From positions 53,409 through 117,408 of the forward strand of contig CBFHJA010000008.1 in NCBI GenBank assembly GCA_965656085.1: a stretch of 64,000 nucleotides of DNA, given 5' to 3'. Shown piece after piece: positions 1 to 8,134 of this stretch (positions within the stretch are counted from its first letter, which is position 1; each line of letters opens with the position of its first letter). A program made the translations under genes and the position numbers. The notes under the pieces are model-generated. The model did no database searches, had not been told where the DNA came from, and saw only the letters and a list, made by a program, of their open reading frames with translations. This DNA comes from Aliishimia sp965656085 (GTDB taxonomy: Bacteria > Pseudomonadota > Alphaproteobacteria > Rhodobacterales > Rhodobacteraceae).

Positions 1-875
1 GCCCGTACCTGCGTCTGAGCCGCGCGGACCGCCCGATCGGCACATGGCTCTTGCTGCTGCCCTGCTGGTGGGGCCTCACGCTGGCGATGGCCTCCACGGG
101 CACCGCCTCGTGGCATGACGCGTGGATCGCCCTTGGCTGCGGGCTGGGCGCGTGGCTGATGCGCGGGGCGGGCTGCACGTGGAACGACATCACCGACCGC
201 GATATCGACGGCGGCGTGGAGCGCACCCGCTCCCGCCCGATCCCATCGGGTCAGGTGACAGTCACGGGCGCGCTGATCTGGATGTGCGCGCAATCGCTGA
301 TCGCCTTCGGCATCCTTCTGACTTTCAACACCGCCGCCATTCTGCTCGGCATCCTCGCGCTGGCCCCGGTCTGCATCTACCCCTTCGCCAAGCGCTTCAC
401 ATGGTGGCCGCAGATCTTCCTCGGGCTGGCCTTCAACTGGGGCGCTTTGCTGGCCTGGACCGCGCACACGGGCAGCCTTGGCGCACCGGCAGTGGTGCTC
501 TACGTGGCCGGGATCGCATGGACGCTGTTCTACGACACGATCTACGCCCATCAGGACACTGAGGACGACGCGCTGATCGGGGTGAAATCCACCGCGCGCC
601 TGTTCGGCGACAAGACCTCCGCATGGCTGCGACGTTTCCTGATGGCCACGGTGGGGCTGATGGGGCTGGCGGTGATCTTCGCGCTCCTGCCGAACCCCTC
701 GATCCTCGCGATGGTGATCGCGCTGGCGGGCCCGTGGGCGATGGGCTGGCATATGGCGTGGCAACTCCGGGGCTTTGATGCCGAGGACAATGCCAAACTG
801 CTGAAACTGTTCCGCGCGAACCGCGATACCGGGCTGATCCCGCTGATCTTCTTCTGCGCGGCCTTGCTGGCCTGA
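1..875 (+). CDS. ubiA: 4-hydroxybenzoate octaprenyltransferase (5' end outside window)
   Basis: Integral-membrane prenyltransferase of ubiquinone synthesis that joins the polyprenyl tail to 4-hydroxybenzoate. The frame is open to the left edge and reads YLRLSRADRPIGTWLLLLP, the usual UbiA N-terminal region, so the true start lies upstream; the TTG at 51 is internal. Both aspartate-rich motifs are present: NDITDRDID followed by the RSRPIPSG stretch, and later DTIYAHQDTEDD. Several hydrophobic helices follow and the protein ends at the expected place for the family (about 290 residues in total). It stands alone here; the next gene is about 100 bases downstream. Confidence 0.93.
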   Translation, partial: PYLRLSRADRPIGTWLLLLPCWWGLTLAMASTGTASWHDAWIALGCGLGAWLMRGAGCTWNDITDRDIDGGVERTRSRPIPSGQVTVTGALIWMCAQSLIAFGILLTFNTAAILLGILALAPVCIYPFAKRFTWWPQIFLGLAFNWGALLAWTAHTGSLGAPAVVLYVAGIAWTLFYDTIYAHQDTEDDALIGVKSTARLFGDKTSAWLRRFLMATVGLMGLAVIFALLPNPSILAMVIALAGPWAMGWHMAWQLRGFDAEDNAKLLKLFRANRDTGLIPLIFFCAALLA

Positions 876-972
876 GCCCCGCGCGTTTTCGCGCAGCGCC
901 GCTATGCGCATTGCAACCCCTGCCCGGGGGGCGTATCTGTGATCTACCCCTAACTGCCGGCCTTTGACCTGT

Positions 973-2910
973 ATGCGCCTGTCCTCGTATCTTCCCGTTC
1001 TCGGCACGTTCCTCGCAGCGGCACTCCTCTCCCTTCTGGTGGCGAATTCCTCGGTGACCCTGATCGAAGAGCGCTCCGAAATCGGGGTGCGCACGGCATT
1101 GGACGAGCGTGGCCTGACTTGGGCGGAGGTGACGGCGGACGGGCTGCAGGTCACGCTCATGGGTGTCGCGCCAACCGAAGTGCTGCGCTTTCAGGCGCTG
1201 TCTGCGGCCGGATCGCAGGTGGATGCGGCGCGGGTGATCGACGAAATGCGTGTGGCAGCACAGGAGGCCATCGCGCCGCCGCGCTTCTCGGCGGAAATCC
1301 TGCGCAACGATGCGGGCATCTCGGTGATCGGCCTGATCCCCGCAAGCACCGACCGCGCCCCGCTGACCGAACAGTTCACCGCACTGGCCGGGGGCGAAAA
1401 CCTCAGCGACTTGCTGGAGGTGGCCGACTACCCGGTGCCGAATGGCTGGGAGGACGCGCTGGCCTATGCGATTGGCGCGCTTGACGGGCTGCCCCGCGCG
1501 AAAATCTCGGTCGAGGCGGGCCGGGTCGAGATCACCTCAATCTCCGACAGCGCCGAGGAAAAGGCCCAGATCGAACGCCGCCTGCGCCGCGCCGCGCCGC
1601 CGAGCTTGCAGGTCTCGCTGAACATCACCGCGCCGCGCCCGGTTCTGACCCCGTTCACCCTGCGCTTTGTCAAGGACGCGGCGGGCACCCGCTTCGACGC
1701 CTGTTCGGCGGACACAGAACGGGCGCGCACGCGCATCCTGCAAGCGGCCTTCGAGGCCGGGCTGACCGGGCCGGGCGCGTGCACGATTGGCATGGGCGTG
1801 CCGACCCCCCGCTGGGCCGAGGCGGCCGAACGGGCCATCGCCGCGGTGGCGGAGCTTGGCGGCGGCACGGTCACCTTCTCGGATGCCGATGTGGCCCTGC
1901 GCGGGATGGAAGGCACCAATCCGGCCATATTCGACCGGGTGGTGGGGGATCTCGAAGCCGGGCTGCCCGATGTCTTCGCCCTCACTGCGGTTCTGCCGCA
2001 GCCGGACACGGCAGGCGAGGGCCCGCCCGAATTCACCGCAACCCTGTCGCCCGAAGGGCTGGTGCAACTGCGCGGACGGATCGGCGATGCGGCGAGCCGC
2101 GATCTGGCGACCTCCTATGCGCAATCGCTGTTCGGCGCGGGCGCTGTCTATTCCGCACCCCGGATCGTGGACGGACTGCCGGCCTCGTGGCCCTTGCGCA
2201 TTCTGACCGGTCTCGAAGGGCTGGGCAATCTGTCCAACGGCGCGGTCGTCATCACCCCCAAAAGCGTGCGGATCACCGGGAATACCGGCAACAAGCAGGC
2301 CAATGCGCGCATTGCGCAACTCTTCGCCGACAAGCTCGGCGAGGCCGGGGAATACGAGATCGACGTGACCTACCAAGAACAGCTCGATCCGGTCGCGAGC
2401 CTGCCGACGCCCGAGGAATGCGAGGCGGAGATCAGCGGCATTCTCACCGGCCGCAAGATCACCTTCGAGCCGGGCAGCGCGACCATCGACGCCTCCGCCA
2501 TCGGGATCGTGTCCGACATCGCCGAAGTGCTCAAACGCTGCGGCGATCTGCGGCTGGAGATCTCCGGCCATACCGACAGCCAGGGGCGCACCGAGATGAA
2601 CCTCGAACTGAGTCAGGACCGCGCTCAGGCGGTGCTCGACGCGCTGCGCGATCAGGAGGTGCTGACCGCGCGCTTCATCGCCAAGGGCTATGGCGAGGAC
2701 AGACCCGTGGCCGACAATGGCACCGAGGCAGGCCGGGAGGCCAACCGGCGCATCGAATTCCGCCTGATCCGCCCTGAACAGTCCGCCGCTGCGGAGGAAT
2801 CGCTGCTCGACAAGCTGGCCGAAGACCCTGATCTCGACAGCGAAACCGCGCTGGAAGCCGCGACGAACAGCGACGACGAAGACGCCCCAGAAGAGACACC
2901 GAGCGAGTAA
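973..2910 (+). CDS. OmpA-family protein with C-terminal peptidoglycan-binding domain
   Basis: About 645 residues. An N-terminal hydrophobic segment (roughly residues 5-25) suggests an inner-membrane anchor or uncleaved signal. A long middle region contains repeated stretches that look like BON/SON domains. The last 150 residues hold an OmpA/MotB domain: FEPGSATID, then GHTDSQG, then NRRIEFRL, the peptidoglycan-contacting core. I chose the ATG at 973 over an in-frame TTG at 964 because the hydrophobic segment follows it at once; no strong ribosome site separates the two. The acidic low-complexity C-terminus is not part of the OmpA domain. A likely two-gene unit with the small coiled-coil gene 5 bases downstream. 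Exact role unknown; cell-envelope anchoring is inferred. Confidence 0.85.
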   Translation: MRLSSYLPVLGTFLAAALLSLLVANSSVTLIEERSEIGVRTALDERGLTWAEVTADGLQVTLMGVAPTEVLRFQALSAAGSQVDAARVIDEMRVAAQEAIAPPRFSAEILRNDAGISVIGLIPASTDRAPLTEQFTALAGGENLSDLLEVADYPVPNGWEDALAYAIGALDGLPRAKISVEAGRVEITSISDSAEEKAQIERRLRRAAPPSLQVSLNITAPRPVLTPFTLRFVKDAAGTRFDACSADTERARTRILQAAFEAGLTGPGACTIGMGVPTPRWAEAAERAIAAVAELGGGTVTFSDADVALRGMEGTNPAIFDRVVGDLEAGLPDVFALTAVLPQPDTAGEGPPEFTATLSPEGLVQLRGRIGDAASRDLATSYAQSLFGAGAVYSAPRIVDGLPASWPLRILTGLEGLGNLSNGAVVITPKSVRITGNTGNKQANARIAQLFADKLGEAGEYEIDVTYQEQLDPVASLPTPEECEAEISGILTGRKITFEPGSATIDASAIGIVSDIAEVLKRCGDLRLEISGHTDSQGRTEMNLELSQDRAQAVLDALRDQEVLTARFIAKGYGEDRPVADNGTEAGREANRRIEFRLIRPEQSAAAEESLLDKLAEDPDLDSETALEAATNSDDEDAPEETPSE

Positions 2911-2915
2911 GCGCC

Positions 2916-3245
2916 ATGAGCAGAACCGAATTCGTCATTGCGACAGCCATCATTCTCTTCGTGGCCTTCTGTCTCGGCTGGTTTTCCAACTGGCTGATCT
3001 CGCGCTTCTCGCGGGTCTCGGGCGCGGATATCGGCGAGCTTGAACGCATGAGTCAGGAATTGCACGAGGCCGAGGAAACCCGCGATCAGGCGATCACCTA
3101 TCTGCAGCAGCGCGAGGCCGAACTGACCAACCAGCTCAGCCAGTCCGAAGCGGAGCTGCGCGCGGCAATGGACGGGCTGCGCGATGCGCGGCAGGAGGCC
3201 GAGGAACTGCGCGCATGGATCGACCGGCAGCGGGGCGCGAGCTGA
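2916..3245 (+). CDS. Small membrane-anchored coiled-coil protein
   Basis: 109 residues: one transmembrane segment (about residues 6-28) and then a highly charged alpha-helical region rich in Glu, Gln and Arg with heptad-like spacing, typical of a coiled coil. It begins 5 bases after the OmpA-domain gene and is surely co-transcribed with it. I recognise no family with a known function. Pairing with a peptidoglycan-binding protein suggests envelope organisation, but this is inference from position only. Confidence 0.75.
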   Translation: MSRTEFVIATAIILFVAFCLGWFSNWLISRFSRVSGADIGELERMSQELHEAEETRDQAITYLQQREAELTNQLSQSEAELRAAMDGLRDARQEAEELRAWIDRQRGAS

Positions 3246-3300
3246 AACGTTTCCTGCCCCACAGCCTTGCGGGGACCGCGCCTGCGACGCGTCGGGCTCT

Positions 3301-3535
3301 GTAGGCTGGGCAATCTGCCCACCGTGACGCCACGGAAAGGTTAACGCCCCCCCACCGCGCGGTGCCTTAACGGTCTCAAATCCCGGAACGAATCGTGATT
3401 TGTATGTACAGGTGCCATACGCGCAGCCATACGCCGAGCCATACACCTGCCATACCTTGTTTTTATGGCGTTAAGCCTTGTCTTCACGTTTTGTACGGTG
3501 GTCGGCGTGACGCAACGTTCGCCCCGTTAACCTTT
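3301..3535 (+). repeat. REP palindrome plus MITE-like element, copy A
   Basis: The 3246-3557 gap between two convergent genes is filled by a non-coding element. It starts with the 23-nt REP-like palindrome (3301-3323, core TGGGCAATCTGCCCA). A 200-bp stretch follows, bounded by perfect 11-bp inverted repeats AAAGGTTAACG (3336-3346) and CGTTAACCTTT (3525-3535). Inside is a small array of GCCATAC units (about 3410-3456). The same arrangement occurs in the opposite direction at 32536-32754, and a partial copy lies near 58925. No open reading frame in it is credible. Confidence 0.8.
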
Positions 3536-3557
3536 GAGCGCCTGCACGCGCGGTCCG

Positions 3558-4001
3558 CTACCAGCGCGAGAGCAGGTCTTCGTCCTCGTCCTTGGCCTGA
3601 ACCCACGCCGCCTCCCCGCCCGTGGTGATCTCCCGTTTCCAGAACGGCGCGCGCGATTTGAGGTAATCCATCAGGAATTCAGCGGCCTGAAACGCATCCA
3701 CCCGGTGCGGCGCAGCGGTGGCCACCATCATGATCATATCGCCCGGTGTCATCACACCATAGCGGTGGATGATGAGCACATCCCCCAGCGCCCAGCGCGC
3801 CGAAGCCTCGGCCGCGAACTTTTCGAGCTGCTTCTCCGTCATCCCCGGAAAATGCTCTATTTCCATAGCCTTGAGGCCCGCGTCGGTGTCACGTACGATG
3901 CCCGAAAAAGTCACGACCGCGCCCATGCCGGACTGCCGGTCCGCGAAGCGCTCGGCCTCCTGCCCGAAGGAAAACGCCGTGTTCTGAACCCGGACATCCA
4001 C
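3558..4001 (-). CDS. moaE: Molybdopterin synthase catalytic subunit
   Basis: 147 residues, the usual MoaE length. With thiocarboxylated MoaD it converts cyclic pyranopterin monophosphate to molybdopterin in the cytoplasm. Recognisable family blocks: AVVTFSGIVRD near residues 28-38, the MEIEHFPGM stretch, then IIHRYGVMTPGDMIMM and LKSRAPFWKRE, which carries the conserved lysines of the active site. It is the last gene of a leftward run uvrC-pgsA-moaD-moaE, 3 bases after moaD. Confidence 0.95.
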   Translation of the reverse strand: MDVRVQNTAFSFGQEAERFADRQSGMGAVVTFSGIVRDTDAGLKAMEIEHFPGMTEKQLEKFAAEASARWALGDVLIIHRYGVMTPGDMIMMVATAAPHRVDAFQAAEFLMDYLKSRAPFWKREITTGGEAAWVQAKDEDEDLLSRW

Positions 4002-4004
4002 GGC

Positions 4005-4250
4005 TCAGCCGCCCGTCATCGGCGGGAAGAACGCCACTTCGCGCACGCCCTCCAGCGGCGCGTCGAAATCCGACAGGTCCTGATCCAGCGCCACCCGCAG
4101 CGCGCTCAAATCCTCGAAGGCCATCGCGTAGCGCTCCTCGCGCGCGCGCAATTCATCCACCAGTTCAGCAACGGTCGCAGCCGAGGTCTCGACCTGTTCC
4201 TTCGGCAATCCGATCCGCTCCCGGACCCATGCAAAATAGAGAATGTCCAT
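4005..4250 (-). CDS. moaD: Molybdopterin synthase sulfur carrier subunit
   Basis: 81 residues, ubiquitin-like sulfur carrier ending in the diagnostic Gly-Gly (PPMTGG) that is adenylated and thiocarboxylated. It starts with the MDILYFAWVRERIG strand typical of MoaD. It lies between pgsA (4 bases upstream) and moaE (3 bases downstream), so the two molybdopterin synthase subunits are made together. No other moa/mob gene is in the window. Confidence 0.95.
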   Translation of the reverse strand: MDILYFAWVRERIGLPKEQVETSAATVAELVDELRAREERYAMAFEDLSALRVALDQDLSDFDAPLEGVREVAFFPPMTGG

Positions 4251-4254
4251 GGTT

Positions 4255-4914
4255 TCAGTCCTTTAGATAAGGCATCGCCTTGCGCCAATAATCGAGGCCC
4301 GTGATCGCGGTCAACGCGGCGGCCACCCAAAGCAGCAACATCCCGATCCAGCCCGACAATTCCATCCCTGCCAGTTTCCAGCCAAGCCCTTGCGTATCCT
4401 CAATTTCTCCGCTCAGCATCTGCGAGATCAGCTGCGCGTCCATACCCCATGTGGACATGGTCAGATAGTGCTCGAAGATACCTTGTGCGAACAGCACGGA
4501 AATGGCGAGCATCTGGCAGGTGGTCTTCCACTTCGCCATCCCGGTGACCTTGAGCGTGCCCGCAGTATCGCCCAGATATTCGCGCAGCCCCGACACGAAA
4601 ACCTCGCGAAACAAGATCACCGTCGCAGGCAACACGAGCCAAGGGGTCATCGTAGAATAGCCCAAGATGACCGCCAGCGCGATCACCACCATCGCCTTGT
4701 CGGCGATCGGATCGAGCATCGCGCCAATCTTGGTCTCCTGCTTCCACGCCCGCGCAAGATACCCGTCAAACCAATCGGTTATGGCCGCTGTCAGGAACAG
4801 GAACAGGGCAAAGAAATCGGCCCAGGGCCGGGTGAAGTAGAGAAACATCACCGCCACCAGTGGCGCCGCCAAGAGCCGCAACACGGTCAGAATATTCGGC
4901 AGGTTCCAGTTCAT
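4255..4914 (-). CDS. pgsA: CDP-diacylglycerol--glycerol-3-phosphate 3-phosphatidyltransferase
   Basis: 219 residues with four to five membrane helices. It makes phosphatidylglycerol phosphate, the committed step to phosphatidylglycerol. The CDP-alcohol phosphatidyltransferase signature is complete: DWFDGYLARAW, then GAMLDPIADK (D-G-x2-A-R-x8-G-x3-D-x3-D). It starts with MNWNLPNILTVLRLL, the normal PgsA N-terminus. It is transcribed after uvrC with a 187-bp gap that contains a repeat, and it is nearly contiguous with moaD. Confidence 0.95.
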   Translation of the reverse strand: MNWNLPNILTVLRLLAAPLVAVMFLYFTRPWADFFALFLFLTAAITDWFDGYLARAWKQETKIGAMLDPIADKAMVVIALAVILGYSTMTPWLVLPATVILFREVFVSGLREYLGDTAGTLKVTGMAKWKTTCQMLAISVLFAQGIFEHYLTMSTWGMDAQLISQMLSGEIEDTQGLGWKLAGMELSGWIGMLLLWVAAALTAITGLDYWRKAMPYLKD

Positions 4915-4972
4915 GCCCGCAACCTATTGCGCCTGCCGTGCGAGGAAAAGCGGCATCTGATGAACCGCCCCT

Positions 4973-5089
4973 GTTTTCGTTTGGTCAAAAATATCCAAGC
5001 CTGACGCGCAGCGGCGGGCGCGCCCGGCAGTCGTTTTCCTAGAAAACGATGAGAGGGCCAGAGAGCGCGAGACTGGAAGTCTCGCTTCC
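4973..5089 (-). repeat. Hairpin plus GATATTTTTG dispersed repeat, copy 1
   Basis: Read on the minus strand just after the uvrC stop: a hairpin GCGAGAC-N5-GTCTCGC followed by GCTCTC, then a second hairpin CGTTTTC-CTA-GAAAACG (5032-5048), then GGATATTTTTGACCAAACG and GAAAAC. The first and last parts recur at 36193-36246, where they are adjacent. Position after a stop codon in both cases suggests a 3'-end element, possibly terminator-like. Confidence 0.7.
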
Positions 5090-5101
5090 GCCGCAACCCG
5101 C

Positions 5102-6967
5102 TCACGCCCCCTCATGGAAATAGGCGTAGATCTTCTCCGCCAGAGCCGCGCTCACCCCATCGACAGCCTTCAGATCCGACAGGTTCGCCCGGCTCACCGC
5201 CTTCGCCGAGCCGAAATGCGCCAAGAGCGCCCGCTTGCGCGCCGCGCCCACGCCCGGCACCTCGTCGAGCGGCGTCGCGCCCACCGCCTTGGCCCGCTTG
5301 GCGCGGTGCGTGCCAATCGCAAAGCGGTGCGCCTCGTCGCGCATACGCTGCACGAAATAGAGCACCGGATCGTTGTGCCGGAGCGCAAACGGGCGCTGGC
5401 CCGGGCGGTGGAACTCCTCCTTGCCCGCGTCCCGGTCCAACCCCTTGGCGACGCCAACCATCGGGATATCGGCCACGCCATACTCCTCCATGATCCCCTG
5501 CACCGCGCTCACTTGCCCCGCGCCGCCATCAATGAGCAACAGATCCGGCCAGTGGCCCTCCTTGCGGTCCGGGTCTTCTTTCAGGAGCCGCTTGAAGCGC
5601 CGCTCCAGCACTTCCTTCATCATCCCGAAATCGTCGCCGGGCGTGAGGCTGTCGCCCTTGATGTTGAACTTGCGGTACTGGCCCTTCATGAACCCTTCGG
5701 GCCCCGCAACGATCATCGCGCCCACCGCGTTCGTGCCTTGGATATGCGAGTTGTCATAGACCTCGACGCGGGCGGGCGGCGCGTCCAGCCCGAAGGAGTC
5801 CGCGAGCCCCTTCAGGAGCTTGGCCTGCGTGGCGCTCTCGGCCATCTTGCGCGCAAGGCTCTCGCGGGCGTTGCGCAGCGCGCTGTCCACAAGCTCGGCC
5901 TTCTCACCGCGCTGTGGGACGAGCAAATCGACCTTGCGCCCAAGTTTGCCCGACAGCGCCTCGGCCATCAGGTCCGCATTGTCGATCTCGTTCGACAGCA
6001 GCAGTTGCCGCGGCGGCTCGCGGGTGTCGTAGAACTGCCCGATAAAGGCTTCGAGCACCTCGGGCGCTTCTACATCGGCGGCGAGACGCGGGTAGTAATC
6101 GCGGTTGCCCCAGTTCTGCCCGGCCCGGATGAAGAAGACCTGCACGCAGGCCTGTCCGCTTTCCATGTGCAGCGCGATAATGTCGGCCTCGGTGACGGTG
6201 CGCGGGTTGATCCCTTGCGCGGTCTGCACCTGCGTAAGTGCCTTGATCCGGTCGCGCAACGCCGCCGCGCGCTCGAATTCCATCGCCTCGGAGGCCTCTT
6301 GCATCTGCGCGGCGAGCTTGCCCTGAATGTCCGTCGTCTTGCCGCTGAGGAACTTCTCCGCATCTCGCACGGTCTGGCGGTACTCCTCGGGGCTGATCTT
6401 GCCGACGCAGGGCGCCGAACAGCGCTTGATCTGGTATTGCAGGCAAGGCCGGGTGCGGCTGTCGAACATCGCGTTCGAGCAGTCCCGGAGTTGGAATACC
6501 CGCTGGAGTTGGTTCAGCGTCCGGTTCACCGCACCCGCTGAGGCGAAGGGGCCGTAATAGGCACCTTTCTCCTTCTTCGCGCCCCTGTGCTTCTTGATCT
6601 GCGGATAGTTATGATCGGCGGTCACGAGGATATTCGGGAAAGACTTGTCGTCGCGCAGCAGCACGTTGAACTTGGGCTTGAGCTGCTTGATGAGGTTTTG
6701 CTCCAGCAGGAGCGCCTCGGTCTCGGTCTTGGTGGTCAGAAACATCATCGATGCGGTGAGCGAGATCATCCGGGCAATGCGCGCAGAATGCCCCGAAGGC
6801 CGAGCGTAGTTCGACACCCGCGCGCGCAGGTTCCGCGCCTTTCCGACATAGAGCACACGGCTTTCGGAATCGAGCATACGGTACACGCCCGGGCTGCCAT
6901 CGAGCGATTTGAGATAGTTCTGAATGACGGCGTGGCCGGTGGGAGCGGTCTGGGTGTCGTCTGTCAT
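5102..6967 (-). CDS. uvrC: Excinuclease ABC subunit C
   Basis: 621 residues from the ATG at 6967 (an upstream in-frame start at 7042 would add 25 residues without family similarity). It makes the dual incisions of nucleotide excision repair in the UvrB-DNA complex. Domains in order: GIY-YIG nuclease (GSPGVYRML...VLYVGKARNLRARV, about residues 25-70), the CAPCVG segment, UVR motif near residues 205-240 (EASEAMEFERAAALRDRI), RNase H-like 5' nuclease (VYDNSHIQGTNAVGAMIV, later LLLIDGGAGQVSAV), and a C-terminal helix-hairpin-helix (VPGVGAARKRALL). It is the first gene of the uvrC-pgsA-moaDE run. Confidence 0.97.
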   Translation of the reverse strand: MTDDTQTAPTGHAVIQNYLKSLDGSPGVYRMLDSESRVLYVGKARNLRARVSNYARPSGHSARIARMISLTASMMFLTTKTETEALLLEQNLIKQLKPKFNVLLRDDKSFPNILVTADHNYPQIKKHRGAKKEKGAYYGPFASAGAVNRTLNQLQRVFQLRDCSNAMFDSRTRPCLQYQIKRCSAPCVGKISPEEYRQTVRDAEKFLSGKTTDIQGKLAAQMQEASEAMEFERAAALRDRIKALTQVQTAQGINPRTVTEADIIALHMESGQACVQVFFIRAGQNWGNRDYYPRLAADVEAPEVLEAFIGQFYDTREPPRQLLLSNEIDNADLMAEALSGKLGRKVDLLVPQRGEKAELVDSALRNARESLARKMAESATQAKLLKGLADSFGLDAPPARVEVYDNSHIQGTNAVGAMIVAGPEGFMKGQYRKFNIKGDSLTPGDDFGMMKEVLERRFKRLLKEDPDRKEGHWPDLLLIDGGAGQVSAVQGIMEEYGVADIPMVGVAKGLDRDAGKEEFHRPGQRPFALRHNDPVLYFVQRMRDEAHRFAIGTHRAKRAKAVGATPLDEVPGVGAARKRALLAHFGSAKAVSRANLSDLKAVDGVSAALAEKIYAYFHEGA

Positions 6968-7336
6968 GATTGCGTGCCGATTGATCCGGTAGGAAAGGTA
7001 GGCCGTGCGGGCAGCATGTGCAACGCGGGCACGCAACCTCAAGCAGAGGGGATGACCTATGATTCTACTCGCATCGCTGCATCACCGTGCCGGCGTTTTC
7101 AAGAGGAAAGGCGTCCACGAAACATGTGGATAAGTCTGAGGGCAAATTCGGGGCAGGCGGAAAATTGCCAATGATGTTAACGCCTTCCTTGACCTGCTTA
7201 AAATTTGGGCCAATACATAAGAATCTGATTTCATTGCAAAAATTTATGAACTTTCTGTAAATAGCTGAAAAACTGTGAATTTCCGCAGCTGGCTCAGTCC
7301 TCTCTCATCTCATTGGGACAAGTTCGCCACCCTCGC
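6968..7336. promoter_or_regulatory. uvrC upstream region: AT-rich island with one perfect DnaA box
   Basis: A 369-bp gap without a credible gene. At 7125-7133 the plus strand reads TGTGGATAA, the exact complement of the consensus DnaA box TTATCCACA. Bases 7165-7300 are clearly AT-richer than the rest of the window. The region should contain the uvrC promoter, but no convincing -35/-10 pair stands out on the minus strand. One box is far too few for a replication origin. Confidence 0.4.
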
Positions 7337-8122
7337 CTACTCTACCCCGATCACATCCGGCGTCTCCCAAGCCAAATGCTGCCCGCCGTCCACGCATAAA
7401 AGCTGCCCTGTGATCGCCGGCGAGGCGAGGAAGTAATCCAGCGCCGCGTTGATGTCCGAGACATTCGCCCCGCGCCCCAAAATCGTCGCCGCGCGCTGCT
7501 TGGCGAAATGCGCCTCAGACTGCCGTCCGCCCCGCAAGGTCGGGCCCGGACCGATTGCATTCACCCGGATCGCCGGGGCCAGCGCCTGCGCGCTCGACTG
7601 GGTCAGCGCCCACAGGCCCATTTTTGCAAGCGAATAGGTCATGAATTCCGGCGTCAGCTTGCGCACGCGCTGGTCGATCATGTTCACGATCAACCCGACC
7701 GCCTCCGGCTCGCCCGCCGCATCGCAGCGCGGCGCCAGCCCCTGCTGCGCCATCTGCTGTGTCAGCCAGAACGGCGCGCGAAAATTGGAGGCCATGTGCC
7801 GCTCCCAGCTTTCCGGGGTCGCGCTCTCGATCGTGTCGTATTCGAAGATGGAGGCATTGTTGATCAGGCAGGTGATGTCCCCTCCGAGCGCCTCGCGCGC
7901 GGCGTCCCACAGACCCATCGTTGCGCTATCATCCAGCAGATCGGCCTTGAGCACAGCCGCTCTGCGCCCCGCCTGTACGATCCCCGCCTCGGTCTCCCGC
8001 GCCCCCTCTTCGGAGGACGCGTAATGCACCGCGACGTCAAAGCCCTGCTCTGCGAGCCGGACCGCCATCGCCTGTCCAAGGCGGCCGCCAGCCCCCGTCA
8101 CCAATGCGCTTTTGTCTGTCAT
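7337..8122 (-). CDS. SDR-family oxidoreductase, pteridine-reductase-like
   Basis: 261 residues, cytoplasmic short-chain dehydrogenase/reductase. The nucleotide motif is TGAGGRLG instead of TGxxxGIG, followed by HYASS, a combination known from pteridine reductase PTR1 and FolM rather than ordinary SDRs. The catalytic positions are D150, Y163 and K167; the usual serine is replaced by aspartate at the PTR1 spacing (13 then 4 residues). INNAS replaces NNAG. NADPH-dependent reduction of a dihydropterin or related compound is therefore more likely than alcohol oxidation, but no substrate is proven. It lies 12 bases after the exchanger gene and may share its operon. Confidence 0.85.
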   Translation of the reverse strand: MTDKSALVTGAGGRLGQAMAVRLAEQGFDVAVHYASSEEGARETEAGIVQAGRRAAVLKADLLDDSATMGLWDAAREALGGDITCLINNASIFEYDTIESATPESWERHMASNFRAPFWLTQQMAQQGLAPRCDAAGEPEAVGLIVNMIDQRVRKLTPEFMTYSLAKMGLWALTQSSAQALAPAIRVNAIGPGPTLRGGRQSEAHFAKQRAATILGRGANVSDINAALDYFLASPAITGQLLCVDGGQHLAWETPDVIGVE

Positions 8123-8134
8123 GAAAGGTCTTTC

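Noticed and set aside
3395..3460. GCCATAC array as a possible CRISPR
   Set aside because: Units are 7 bases with spacers of about 4-5 bases, far below CRISPR repeat and spacer sizes, and no cas gene is near.
3395..3628. Frames with repeated His-Thr or Tyr-Gly residues over the GCCATAC array
   Set aside because: The periodic residues come from the DNA repeat; the same pattern appears in different frames at 32.6 kb, so it is not a protein.
7125..7300. Possible chromosome replication origin
   Set aside because: Only one DnaA box and no origin-linked genes; kept as a minor regulatory observation.
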